Source: Maricaulis sp.
GTDB taxonomy: Bacteria; Pseudomonadota; Alphaproteobacteria; Caulobacterales; Maricaulaceae
Direction: 5' to 3'
Assembly (NCBI GenBank): GCA_017643585.1
Contig: JAEPND010000006.1
Coordinates: forward strand, 1-64,000
DNA length: 64,000 nucleotides
The notes below the pieces were generated by a model. The model was given only the letters and a program-made list of their open reading frames with translations. It was not told the DNA's origin and did not search any database. The position numbers were made by a program, and so were the translations under genes. Below, one piece after another: positions 41,780 through 49,900 of the stretch. Positions within the stretch are counted from its first letter, which is position 1. Every line of letters starts with the position of its first letter.

Positions 41780-43384
41780 CTACTCGTCGACCTCCTCCAG
41801 TCTCTGTTCGCAGATATCGACTATTTCAGGATCGTCGGAGTTTGAGCCTGCTTTCCGGTAGAGTTTCGCCGCCTGCTTTTTATCCTGTTTCAGTCCGCCT
41901 GTGCCGTCGCGATAACAATCGCCAAGGGCGATGGCTGATGCCTCATGAAACTCACCGCTTCTGACGGCCCGCAAGCGAATGGCCGTGGCCAGTGCTTTGT
42001 CTTCAACTCCAAACTCGCCCGTCCAGAAGGCTTCGGCAAACACCTCAGCATCAATGCCAAGGCTGACTTTTTTGTTTTCGAGTTCAGTGATGATCGTGAT
42101 GGCCCGCTGGCCGTCTGTGTCATCTGCCAGTCCATCCAGGCATGCCCAGGCGAGCTCGATGGATGCATCATAATCTCCCTGTGTGTGAGCTCGCTCGAGA
42201 TAAAAATCCGCTTTCTCCGCATTCACCGCCATGGCGGGATGGAAGCGTTTGGACAGCCCGAACATGGAGAGGAGACCCTGTGCGAAGGAAAGGTTCGAGC
42301 TGGGGCGTGGGGACGCTTCTTCTCCACGGTAAATCCTGACCAGGGCCCGGCTGGCCTGGGAGCTACCCGCCTCGGACGCGATTTCGAGAATCTCTCTTTG
42401 CCGGATATGATCTTCGACGCTTGTGATGTTCATACGCATCGCTGCATTTGCGCGCTGTGCCGGATTATCCGATATCAGAGCCATCGCCTGAGCAAACTCG
42501 GGCGCGGGCAGCCGCTGACAGCTCTCAGGTGCCTCAGCACGTTTCAAACCGTTCGTCAGCCCGGTGCGTAGGGCACTCCACTGGCGACGCGTCAGGAGCA
42601 GGTCTTTGGGCGATGACGTGGCGTCGGCCAGGCTCTTAAGGTGGCTCAAAAGCGCCGCCGGCCCTAGTTCGCGTGCCGTGTTGAATTCTTGCCCCAGTCG
42701 CTGCCAGATCTGGGCGTTTTTTGTCCAGTCGGCAAGCGACAACTCGAGGTCAACCAACCCAGTCGGACTGGTGGTTGGTGTTTGAAGTGTCTGTATCAAC
42801 AGTACGTTGGCTCGTCTTGCGAGATTGCCGACGGAGGGTGACAGCTTCAGCGCCTCTTTGAGCTCTTGTCCTGCTTGCTGTGCAGCAACCACCCGGACAT
42901 TTTCTTCTTCAGCGAGAGTCAGTCTCCAGGAGCGCTGGCGAAGGCGGGATTGCAAGTCGGGGACGACGGCGATCAGGTTTTCGATGAGTTTCAACCTGGC
43001 AGTCAGATGGCCAATCAGGGCCGGTTCATCGACCAGTTCTGGTGATGAGAGATCGATCGGTCGTTCTTCGAAGAGTAATTGGTGAAGCGGACCTGCGCCA
43101 ACTCTTGTCTGCGAGTGCAATGATTGGGGTGTGGCCGTTGAACGGGCTTGCGATATCCGGTGCCCGACCGCGTCTACTTCGAGATCAAGATAAAGCGGAT
43201 GCTGGCTGGTCTGTGATTGGAAATCCGCATCTTCCAGAGCTGCCTCACTCCACAGGAAGAGACAGATCGATGCGGCATCTTGCGGTGCGCTGACCGGGTA
43301 GCCGGCCTGGCTCAGAATACCTTTCAGTCTTTCTGCCACCGCTTCATCATCGCGGGTGAAACAAAGTTGGACTTGTGTGGACAT
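41780..43384 (-). CDS. 534-aa protein with a possible TIR-like start and C-terminal Sel1-like repeats
   Basis: The first 55 residues (VQLCFTRDDEAVAERLKGILSQAGYPVSAP, then ASICLFLWSEAALED) follow the strand-helix-strand layout of TIR domains: a charged turn after the first strand and a W-S-E-x-x-L segment after a later strand. It is shorter than a full TIR. The middle (100-330) is helical. The end holds tetratricopeptide-like Sel1 repeats (KADFYLERAHTQGDYDASIELAWACLDG; ASAIALGDCYRDGTGGLKQDKKQAAKLYRKAG). Cytosolic, no signal peptide. Sel1 repeats are fairly clear; the TIR call is tentative. Partner and function unknown. Confidence 0.7.
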   Translation of the reverse strand: MSTQVQLCFTRDDEAVAERLKGILSQAGYPVSAPQDAASICLFLWSEAALEDADFQSQTSQHPLYLDLEVDAVGHRISQARSTATPQSLHSQTRVGAGPLHQLLFEERPIDLSSPELVDEPALIGHLTARLKLIENLIAVVPDLQSRLRQRSWRLTLAEEENVRVVAAQQAGQELKEALKLSPSVGNLARRANVLLIQTLQTPTTSPTGLVDLELSLADWTKNAQIWQRLGQEFNTARELGPAALLSHLKSLADATSSPKDLLLTRRQWSALRTGLTNGLKRAEAPESCQRLPAPEFAQAMALISDNPAQRANAAMRMNITSVEDHIRQREILEIASEAGSSQASRALVRIYRGEEASPRPSSNLSFAQGLLSMFGLSKRFHPAMAVNAEKADFYLERAHTQGDYDASIELAWACLDGLADDTDGQRAITIITELENKKVSLGIDAEVFAEAFWTGEFGVEDKALATAIRLRAVRSGEFHEASAIALGDCYRDGTGGLKQDKKQAAKLYRKAGSNSDDPEIVDICEQRLEEVDE

Positions 43385-43465
43385 GGCGGAGGAGCTCTCG
43401 CTGGAGTTTGTGGCACCGTAAGGCGCTCATCCGCTGGAGCAAGTTCAGAATATCGACGACCTGGC

Positions 43466-44098
43466 CTAGAACCGTCGCCGCAGGACGAAGTGTCCGACCG
43501 GGCGGACCGAGCGGGCGTGGGTGTCGCCGATGGCTTCGCGGTCGACCTTGTCCAGATCATCGAGCAGGACCTGCGTCTCGCCCGTTTCCGGATCGTAGAT
43601 CTGCATCTGGTCGGCACGATTATCGCCAAAATAGGCGCCGCCTTCCAGGGTCAGGTCCCAGGCGTTGATCGTGCGCACTGTCACGCCGGCACCGAAATAG
43701 CGTGTCATCTCGGCCAGCCGGTTGGAGCCTTCGATTTCAGAGAGCTGGGAGAGGGGGATGAGATCGTACTGGTATTCGCTTTCCGACAGCGCCCAGTCCG
43801 GCGCATCGGTCTCGAAACTCTGCCGGGCTCCCGCGGACAGGTAGAATTCATCGCCGAACGGGTGGATCTCGATCTCGCCGGTCAGCGCAGAGATTTCCGC
43901 TGTCTCGCCAAAATCGCCCGTCAGCGCATTGCCGGACAGGTCGATCTGTTCCGTGGCAAAGCGCCAGCGCACATTCTCGTCGTTTTCCTCGATGCTCAGG
44001 CCGGTCTGCCAGGCAAGCGAATCGCTCGATTGCGCCATCGCCGGCGACGCCGAAACTGCCGAAATGGCAAGTGTGGCCAGAGATATACTCTTACGCAT
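43466..44098 (-). CDS. Secreted or outer-membrane beta-rich protein of unknown function
   Basis: 210 aa from the ATG at 44098 (GGGAGG six bases upstream). A signal peptide MRKSISLATLAISAVSASPAMAQ is followed by alternating hydrophobic strands (ISALTGEIEIHPFGDEFYLSAGARQSF, YFGAGVTVRTINAWDLTLEGGAYFG). It ends VGHFVLRRRF, with terminal phenylalanine typical of outer-membrane barrels. The length and pattern suit a small beta-barrel. Family not identified. Neighbours give no functional clue. Confidence 0.72.
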   Translation of the reverse strand: MRKSISLATLAISAVSASPAMAQSSDSLAWQTGLSIEENDENVRWRFATEQIDLSGNALTGDFGETAEISALTGEIEIHPFGDEFYLSAGARQSFETDAPDWALSESEYQYDLIPLSQLSEIEGSNRLAEMTRYFGAGVTVRTINAWDLTLEGGAYFGDNRADQMQIYDPETGETQVLLDDLDKVDREAIGDTHARSVRPVGHFVLRRRF

Positions 44099-44104
44099 AA
44101 ACAC

Positions 44105-44501
44105 CTCCCAACTGGCCCAGTCCCCTGTGGGCGTTCCCCTGTACGAAAAGCGTGAGCGTCAGCTCTGAATCAGTCGTTAAAACGGGTATTACAATTCTCT
44201 CGATTAGACAGGCTCTCGATCGTAACGCGACGAATAATGAATCAAAGCCCGTCCTCCAAATGATCTGGGGAGAATGTGACCGGCGCCTTGTCCTGCAAGG
44301 ACGAAGCGCCGGTCTGATCCGCGCCCGGCTGGGGTGTGGGAGGCGCGAAATATTTTATTTACTATGTTGGCACGGGAGGGAGGGGCGCCCGGTCAACACA
44401 AGTGTGATGCGCCCGCGACCGCATTTGGATGCATGCGAGATGGATTTTCTTCATTGGGCGGGTTAAGCAGCGCCCAACCACCCGCTACTTCTAGGTTTTC
44501 C
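44105..44501. promoter_or_regulatory. Intergenic region with a strong hairpin between divergent genes
   Basis: About 400 bases without a convincing gene, between the divergent starts at 44098 and 44502. At 44278-44314, GACCGGCGC pairs perfectly with GCGCCGGTC, and an inner GTCC/GGAC pair closes the loop, giving a nearly continuous 16-bp stem. No T-run follows, so it may be a structured leader of the carboxylase mRNA or a protein-binding site. The rest shows nothing I can name. Confidence 0.5.
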
Positions 44502-46109
44502 ATGACCCAGCTTGTTTCCGCGATCGATACGAATTCCGAGAGCTTCAACGCCAACCAGGCCGCGATGGATGCGCTTCTGAGCGAACTCCAGAGCAAGACG
44601 GCCGAGGCCGCCCTGGGCGGATCGGAGCGCTCTCGTGAGAAACACCTGTCGCGCGGCAAGCTGTTGCCTCGTGAACGTGTCGAGCGCCTGCTGGATCCGG
44701 GTTCGGCCTTCATGGAGATCGGGGCCCTGGCGGCCAATGGCATGTATGAGGGCAATGTCCACGGTGCGGGCATGATCGCCGGCATTGGCCGCGTCTCCGG
44801 CCGCGAAGTGATGGTCGTCTGCAACGACCCGACCATCAAGGGTGGCGCCTATTATCCGATCACGGTGAAGAAGCATTTGCGGGCGCAGGAAATCGCCATG
44901 CAGAACCGTCTGCCCTGTGTGTATCTGGTCGATAGTGGCGGCGCGAACCTGCCGCACCAGGCGGACGTCTTCCCGGATCGCGAGCATTTCGGACGGATTT
45001 TCTACAACCAGGCCAACATGTCCGCGCAGGGTATTCCGCAGATCGCCGTGGTCATGGGCTCTTGTACGGCTGGCGGTGCCTATGTGCCGGCCATGTCCGA
45101 CGAGACCATTATCGTGCGCAAGCAGGGCACCATCTTCCTGGGCGGCCCGCCGCTGGTGAAGGCCGCCACGGGCGAGATAATCTCGGCTGAGGATCTGGGC
45201 GGTGCCGACGTGCATGCGCGTACGTCCGGCGTGGCCGACCATTACGCCGCCAATGACGAGCACGCCCTGCACATGGCGCGTCGCATCGTGGCCAATCTCA
45301 ACACGGTGAAAAACGTCGATCTGGACGTCACGGCCAGCATTGAACCGAAATATGATCCCAGCGAGCTGGGCGGGGTGATCCCGGCCGATATCCGCGCGCC
45401 CTATGATGTGCGCGAAGTGATCGCCCGCATCGTCGACAATTCCGAATTCGACGAGTTCAAGAAACTCTATGGCGAGACGCTGGTCACCGGATTTGCGCGC
45501 CTTTGCGGCATGCCGATCGGCATTATCGCCAATAATGGCATCCTGTTCTCGGAAAGCGCTCAAAAGGGGGCGCACTTCATCGAGCTGTGTGCCCAGCGCG
45601 GTATCCCGCTGGTCTTCCTGCAGAATATCACCGGTTTCATGGTCGGCTCGAAATACGAGGCCGGCGGTATTGCCAAGGACGGCGCCAAGCTGGTGACGGC
45701 GGTATCGACCTATGCCGGGCCGAAATTCACCGTCATCATCGGTGGCTCCTATGGCGCGGGCAATTACGGCATGTGTGGCCGGGCCTATTCGCCGCGTTTC
45801 CTGTTCATGTGGCCCAATGCCCGCATCTCCGTCATGGGCGGCGAGCAGGCAGCCTCCGTTCTGGCCACCGTCAAGCGCGACGCCATGGAGCATCGCGGCG
45901 AGGACTGGTCTGCCGAGGAAGAGGCGAGTTTCAAGGAACCGATCCGTGAAGCCTATGAAGCCGAGGGTAATCCCTATTATTCCACGGCCCGCCTGTGGGA
46001 TGACGGCATTATCGCCCCGGGCGATACCCGCCGGGTGCTGAGCCTCAGCCTGTCTGCTTCACTGAACGCACCGATCGAGAAGACCAAGTTCGGCGTCTTC
46101 CGGATGTAG
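44502..46109 (+). CDS. mccB: Methylcrotonyl-CoA carboxylase beta subunit (carboxyltransferase)
   Basis: 535-aa biotin-dependent carboxyltransferase that carboxylates 3-methylcrotonyl-CoA with carboxybiotin from MccA. Acyl-CoA-site loop [31 protein letters not shown] and the [15 protein letters not shown] oxyanion region lie in the N-half. [27 protein letters not shown] and [20 protein letters not shown] in the C-half are strongly MCC-like rather than PCC-like. The ATG at 44502 opens the conserved N-terminus; upstream in-frame sequence is not protein-like. It matches the alpha subunit at 49,897, 3.8 kb downstream on the same strand. Confidence 0.93.
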   Translation: MTQLVSAIDTNSESFNANQAAMDALLSELQSKTAEAALGGSERSREKHLSRGKLLPRERVERLLDPGSAFMEIGALAANGMYEGNVHGAGMIAGIGRVSGREVMVVCNDPTIKGGAYYPITVKKHLRAQEIAMQNRLPCVYLVDSGGANLPHQADVFPDREHFGRIFYNQANMSAQGIPQIAVVMGSCTAGGAYVPAMSDETIIVRKQGTIFLGGPPLVKAATGEIISAEDLGGADVHARTSGVADHYAANDEHALHMARRIVANLNTVKNVDLDVTASIEPKYDPSELGGVIPADIRAPYDVREVIARIVDNSEFDEFKKLYGETLVTGFARLCGMPIGIIANNGILFSESAQKGAHFIELCAQRGIPLVFLQNITGFMVGSKYEAGGIAKDGAKLVTAVSTYAGPKFTVIIGGSYGAGNYGMCGRAYSPRFLFMWPNARISVMGGEQAASVLATVKRDAMEHRGEDWSAEEEASFKEPIREAYEAEGNPYYSTARLWDDGIIAPGDTRRVLSLSLSASLNAPIEKTKFGVFRM

Positions 46110-46112
46110 GTC

Positions 46113-46421
46113 ATGAGCAGGCCGCGCATCACCATCGAGATTCAGCCGGGCGAAAACGGTGGAGTGGGCGAGTTGCTCGTGCATTTCAATGCAGCCGGTC
46201 GAGATGTGTTGGTAAGCCAGCTTTCACGGCTGGACGAGCATTGGGACCACGAGCATTTTGATGCGGTGACCATATCGCCGGACGCCAAGCTGGATGAAGT
46301 CGCGTATCGACCAGACAGCGAGATCGTGCGGCGGGCGACGTTTACCTTGCGCAGTGACGAGATGGACGCGGAGCATTGTCCGCACGTTCTGTCTGACCAG
46401 CCTGCCTCTCCCTACGACTAG
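46113..46421 (+). CDS. Small 102-aa protein, possibly Imm32-like
   Basis: Soluble protein starting three bases after the mccB stop, so probably cotranslated. The pattern GELLVHFNAAGRDVLVSQLSRLDEHWDHEHFD resembles Imm32-type immunity proteins ('l..yfn..gr..Li..L..L....HeH'). The rest is acidic with RRATFTLRSDEM. No toxin gene is adjacent, so an immunity role is not indicated by context. The family call is tentative; the gene itself is likely real from its tight coupling. Confidence 0.6.
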   Translation: MSRPRITIEIQPGENGGVGELLVHFNAAGRDVLVSQLSRLDEHWDHEHFDAVTISPDAKLDEVAYRPDSEIVRRATFTLRSDEMDAEHCPHVLSDQPASPYD

Positions 46422-46478
46422 ATTCTAATCCAGCCGGGTCATCGCAACGTATACGGGATATGCAACCTGGAGCTTTCC

Positions 46479-47099
46479 ATGACCCGTTTTTTCGCATTCC
46501 TGGCTTTTTTCAGCCTGTCCACTGCCGCCATGGCGGAGGATGAACCCGCCCACACAGTCGTTCTGCGCGCCGGCGCGTTCGAGATTCGCGACTATGACGC
46601 CATGTTGATGGCCGAGGTTGAAGTTGGCACGACCCAGATGTCGCGCGCCGGTAATGCCGGCTTCCGCCCGCTCGCGGATTTCATTTTCGGCAATAACACA
46701 GCGCCGCAGGGCGGGTCCGGTGAAATCGCCATGACCACCCCGGTGGTCCAGCAGCGCTCTGAAGAGATCGCCATGACCACGCCCGTTGTCCAGGGGCGCG
46801 AGGGCGATACCTGGCGCGTGGGATTCGTCATGCCGGCTGAATACACAATGGACACCTTGCCCCGGCCCAATAATCCCAATGTCCAGATCCGGGAACAGGA
46901 AGCGCGCCGCATGGCGATTGTCCGTTTCAGCGGTGGCGCTCGGGAATCGCGCTTCATGACGTATGAAACAGAGCTGCGCGCCTGGTTGAGCGAGCAGGGG
47001 TATGAGGTGCGCGGAGAGGCCGTTTATGCACGTTATGATCCCCCCTGGGTGCCCACACCCTTCCGACGCAATGAAGTGATGCTGGAAATCGCCCGATAG
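46479..47099 (+). CDS. SOUL-family haem-binding-type protein, exported, with an internal duplication
   Basis: 206 aa. Signal peptide MTRFFAFLAFFSLSTAAMAE. The SOUL fold shows AFEIRDYDAMLMAEVEV, GFRPLADFIFGNN, IAMTTPVVQ, WRVGFVMPAEYTMDTLPRPNNPNV and ARRMAIVRFSG, all family landmarks. The motif EIAMTTPVVQ occurs twice in tandem, 14 residues apart (DNA 46722 and 46764), where the family has it once. The role of bacterial periplasmic SOUL proteins is poorly known; haem binding is a family property, not shown here. Confidence 0.88.
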   Translation: MTRFFAFLAFFSLSTAAMAEDEPAHTVVLRAGAFEIRDYDAMLMAEVEVGTTQMSRAGNAGFRPLADFIFGNNTAPQGGSGEIAMTTPVVQQRSEEIAMTTPVVQGREGDTWRVGFVMPAEYTMDTLPRPNNPNVQIREQEARRMAIVRFSGGARESRFMTYETELRAWLSEQGYEVRGEAVYARYDPPWVPTPFRRNEVMLEIAR

Positions 47100-47174
47100 T
47101 TGTAAATCGAGCGAAAAAGACGGCGGCCCCGTAACTGTGCCGTCGTAGGCATCGATTTCAGGCGGTGACAAAGT

Positions 47175-47189
47175 CTAAACTTTGGTTAA
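47175..47189 (+). promoter_or_regulatory. Near-match to a CtrA site upstream of the small membrane protein
   Basis: CTAA-N7-TTAA at 47175-47189 differs by one base from the alphaproteobacterial cell-cycle regulator CtrA consensus TTAA-N7-TTAA. It lies 48 bases before the start at 47237. One-mismatch sites occur by chance, so this is weak. Confidence 0.3.
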
Positions 47190-47236
47190 TACTTTTTCCC
47201 GACGCCCAGCGAGCAAGGCGGGTTCAGGGGGAGTAG

Positions 47237-47557
47237 ATGCCAGAGTTTGTACAAGACGCGTTGACGTTCGCCCGGGAAGGTTTTGCAGAGGTCAATGCCG
47301 TTCAGGGTCTGGTCATCGCAGTCATTGCAGCCTTGGCGCTATCGAACTGGTCCCGGCTTTTTGTGGTCGCTCTGACCGCTGTGCTCGCTCATATCGGCCT
47401 GGATGCCCTGGTTCCCGTGCTTGCGGAGATTGGTCCTTTCCGGATCCCGGAAGTGCTTGAGCCCTGGTTCTGGCGGTATGTGGGACTGTTGTTTGTTGGA
47501 TACCTGATTGCAGTGGGAATTCTCTTCGCTGTGAAAAGGGTTGTGATTAAAGGCTAA
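47237..47557 (+). CDS. Small membrane protein, paralogue of the one at 47,678
   Basis: 106 aa with about three transmembrane helices (LVIAVIAALALSNWSRLFVVALTAVLAHIGL, then YVGLLFVGYLIAVGILFAVKRVVIKG). Start ATG preceded by GGGGGAG. The end of the chain lines up with the next gene: HIGLDALVPVL versus HVIVDNVMPMV, and YVGLLFVGYLIAVGILFAVK versus YLGALATGYFLSIIVLSIVK. It is therefore one of a pair of paralogues. Family and function unknown. Confidence 0.7.
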   Translation: MPEFVQDALTFAREGFAEVNAVQGLVIAVIAALALSNWSRLFVVALTAVLAHIGLDALVPVLAEIGPFRIPEVLEPWFWRYVGLLFVGYLIAVGILFAVKRVVIKG

Positions 47558-47603
47558 GAAAATTCCCCTGAGAGGAGAACTCGCTTTCCTGAAGGGAATT
47601 TTC
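47558..47603. promoter_or_regulatory. Inverted repeat between the two paralogous membrane protein genes
   Basis: GAAAATTCCC (47558-47567), starting immediately after the first gene's TAA, and GGGAATTTTC (47594-47603) are a perfect 10-bp inverted repeat. The second arm ends in TTTTC, so this may serve as a terminator in both directions. It could instead be a regulator site before the second gene. Confidence 0.5.
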
Positions 47604-47677
47604 AATGAATCGTTAACCTCAGGAACGCGTCTTGGGGTAAGAGTGTTCAGCTTGGTTAGGCGGGAGGGGACCGCGAC

Positions 47678-48073
47678 ATGGAATTTTTGGATCAAATCAT
47701 GGGCTATCTTCAGCCCGTAATCGACTTCTTCATGCCGGGTCTCGCGGCCCATGCAGGTGATGGATCAGTCGTAAACTGGATGCCGCTCGGTATTCAGCTC
47801 GGCGTGATTGCTCTCGTCTTGGCGCTTTTGATGCGCGAGTTCGGTGCCATCCTGATCTTCACCGTTGTGGGTGTGATCATTCACGTCATCGTCGACAATG
47901 TCATGCCGATGGTGCGTGGCGGTGCAAGCGCTGCAGACTTCGAGTTCGCAGCGTTCGGCGCACAGTTCACCCAGACAGATTATCTGCTGTATCTCGGCGC
48001 GCTGGCGACAGGTTATTTCCTGTCCATCATCGTGCTGTCGATCGTCAAGGGCATTTTCTTCCGCGGCGAATAA
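47678..48073 (+). CDS. Small membrane protein, paralogue of the one at 47,237
   Basis: 131 aa with three or four transmembrane helices (LGIQLGVIALVLALLM, FGAILIFTVVGVIIHVIVDNVMP, YLLYLGALATGYFLSIIVLSIVKGIFF). The N-terminus FLDQIMGYLQPVIDFFMPG is amphipathic. The similarity to the preceding gene covers the central and last helices. A strong terminator follows. No function can be assigned. Confidence 0.72.
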   Translation: MEFLDQIMGYLQPVIDFFMPGLAAHAGDGSVVNWMPLGIQLGVIALVLALLMREFGAILIFTVVGVIIHVIVDNVMPMVRGGASAADFEFAAFGAQFTQTDYLLYLGALATGYFLSIIVLSIVKGIFFRGE

Positions 48074-48112
48074 GCCCGGTCATTTGCTCTGACACAATTA
48101 CCGATGACTTCG

Positions 48113-48142
48113 GGCCGCTGGCGTTTGCCGGCGGCCTTTTTT
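48113..48142 (+). terminator. Rho-independent terminator after the small membrane protein gene
   Basis: GGCCGC (48113-48118) and GCGGCC (48131-48136) form the base of a 10-bp stem (inner TGGC/GCCG) with a GTTT loop, followed by six T residues. It ends the transcript before the hydratase gene. Confidence 0.9.
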
Positions 48143-48231
48143 CTGTTCGCTGCGGCAATCGCGCTCTTGGCGCATGGCCCGGGCGGCTTTAATTAGGGGC
48201 AGGTTTCCAAGCGCATAGAAGGAAATGGCCC

Positions 48232-49026
48232 ATGTCGGATGCCCCCGTTCTCCTCGACGTTTCTCCCGCCGGTGTTGCTGTCATCACGCTCAACCGGCCG
48301 GACAAGCACAATGCCTTCAATGCCGAGGTAATCGAGCGCCTGTCCGATATCTTCGAGACCTTGCGCGCCAATACCGACGAGGCCCGCGTGGTTTTCCTGC
48401 GCGGCAATGGGCCGAGTTTTTCCGCCGGTGCCGACCTGGACTGGATGAAGGCGGCGGCGCACTACACCGAAACCGACAATGTCGAGGACGCAATGGGCCT
48501 GGCGACCATGCTCAAGCGTCTTTATGACCTGCCCCAGATGACGGTCGCCCTTGTGCATGGCGCGGCCATGGGTGGGGGTGCCGGCCTGCTGGCCGCCTGT
48601 GATGTTGGTGTGGTGATGAAGGATACCAAGATCTCCTTCTCCGAGGTTCGCCTCGGTCTGACCCCGGCCACGATTTCTCCTTATGTTGTCCGCGCCATCG
48701 GCCCGAAATGGTCACGCGCGCTGTTTACCTCCGGGGAGCGTTTCGACGGCGCCTTTGCCGAGCAGATCGGCCTGGCCCAGTACGCGGTCGAAACCATGGA
48801 GGAGATGACACAGATGGAAGAACACCTCGCAAAGCTAGCCTTTGGTGCCGCGCCGGGCGCAGTCGCGGATGCCAAGGCGCTGGTCGATGATGTGGCCGGG
48901 CGCGAGATCGATCACGGCTTGCTGACACATACGGCCAGGGCCATTGCGCATCGCCGGTCCTCTGAAGAGGGCCGGGAAGGCCTGGCAGCCTTCCTCGAAC
49001 GCCGCAAGCCGAAATGGGCGGAGTAG
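48232..49026 (+). CDS. Enoyl-CoA hydratase/isomerase family protein, probable methylglutaconyl-CoA hydratase
   Basis: 264-aa crotonase-fold enzyme. Substrate and oxyanion sites appear in GNGPSFSAGADLDWMK and LVHGAAMGGGAGLLAACDVGVVMKDTKISFSEVRLGLTPATISPYVVRAIG. The SEVRLGLTPATISPYV form is typical of the methylglutaconyl-CoA hydratases encoded with methylcrotonyl-CoA carboxylase. That fits its place between mccB and mccA: it would convert 3-methylglutaconyl-CoA to HMG-CoA in leucine catabolism. Substrate is inferred from context and motif; family is certain. Confidence 0.87.
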   Translation: MSDAPVLLDVSPAGVAVITLNRPDKHNAFNAEVIERLSDIFETLRANTDEARVVFLRGNGPSFSAGADLDWMKAAAHYTETDNVEDAMGLATMLKRLYDLPQMTVALVHGAAMGGGAGLLAACDVGVVMKDTKISFSEVRLGLTPATISPYVVRAIGPKWSRALFTSGERFDGAFAEQIGLAQYAVETMEEMTQMEEHLAKLAFGAAPGAVADAKALVDDVAGREIDHGLLTHTARAIAHRRSSEEGREGLAAFLERRKPKWAE

Positions 49027-49900
49027 TGCGCTGCTGAGCGGGTTTGATCCTCACACAGTCCTGCATGAACGCCGCGAGGCGTTTCGCCGGGCCTTTGTCA
49101 AAGGCCCCTGGACGCAGGGCCTGTTCGAGTTTCTCGCCTTTGGCATAAAACAGGCCTGGGCCTGCCTTTTTGGCGGGCTGATGCTGGCGCTCTTGCTGGT
49201 GACCTTTCTCTGGTATCCGCAGGACGCACCCTTGCCCCGTTACGACTTCCTCACCCTGGCCGCGCTGGCGATCCAGGTCGGGCTCATTGCCAGCAGGCTG
49301 GAGACCTGGGAGGAGGCCAGGGTCATCGCCGTCTTTCACGTGGTCGGCACGGTGATGGAAATTTTCAAGACCTATGCCGGCAGCTGGATCTATCCGGAGG
49401 AGAGCTTTCTGCGCATTGCCGGTGTGCCGCTTTTCTCCGGCTTCATGTATGCCGCGGTGGGGTCCTATCTCGCGCGGGTCTGGCGAATATTCGACTTCCG
49501 GTATGACCGGTTCCCGCCGCTTTGGATGCAGGGGCTGCTGGCGCTGGCGATCTATATCAATTTTTTCGCCCATCATTACCTGCCCGATATCCGGACGGGG
49601 CTCTTCATTGCGACCGTGTTGATTTATGGGCCCTGTATGGTCTGGTTTCGACCGGATGCCGCGCACCGACCCATGCCGTTGGTCATCGGCTTTGTCCTGG
49701 TCGCGTTGTTCATCTGGTTTGCCGAGAATATCGGCACCTTTGCACGCGCCTGGTCCTATCCCGGGCAGGAGGTTGAGTGGCACATGGTGTCGCTGGCCAA
49801 GCTCGGCTCGTGGTATCTTCTGATGATCATCAGTTTCGTCCTGGTCGCGGCTGTGCAATACAACGCTCCAAACCTGCCTGAGGACCGAGATTCTCCATGA
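48944..49900 (+). CDS. DUF817 integral membrane protein
   Basis: About 290-318 aa with eight or so transmembrane helices. The DUF817 marks are FEFLAFGIKQAWACLFGGLMLALLL, ETWEEARVIAVFHVVGTVMEIFKTYAGSWIYPE, FSGFMYAAVGSYLARVWR, YINFFAHHYLPDIR and WFAENIGTFARAWSYPGQ. The start is unclear: no ATG or GTG lies between the hydratase stop and the first helix. A TTG at 48944 overlaps the hydratase gene by 83 bases, and a CTG near 49031 is an alternative. It ends overlapping the mccA ATG (ATGA), so it is in the same operon. Function of the family unknown. Confidence 0.82.
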   Translation: MRIAGPLKRAGKAWQPSSNAASRNGRSSALLSGFDPHTVLHERREAFRRAFVKGPWTQGLFEFLAFGIKQAWACLFGGLMLALLLVTFLWYPQDAPLPRYDFLTLAALAIQVGLIASRLETWEEARVIAVFHVVGTVMEIFKTYAGSWIYPEESFLRIAGVPLFSGFMYAAVGSYLARVWRIFDFRYDRFPPLWMQGLLALAIYINFFAHHYLPDIRTGLFIATVLIYGPCMVWFRPDAAHRPMPLVIGFVLVALFIWFAENIGTFARAWSYPGQEVEWHMVSLAKLGSWYLLMIISFVLVAAVQYNAPNLPEDRDSP

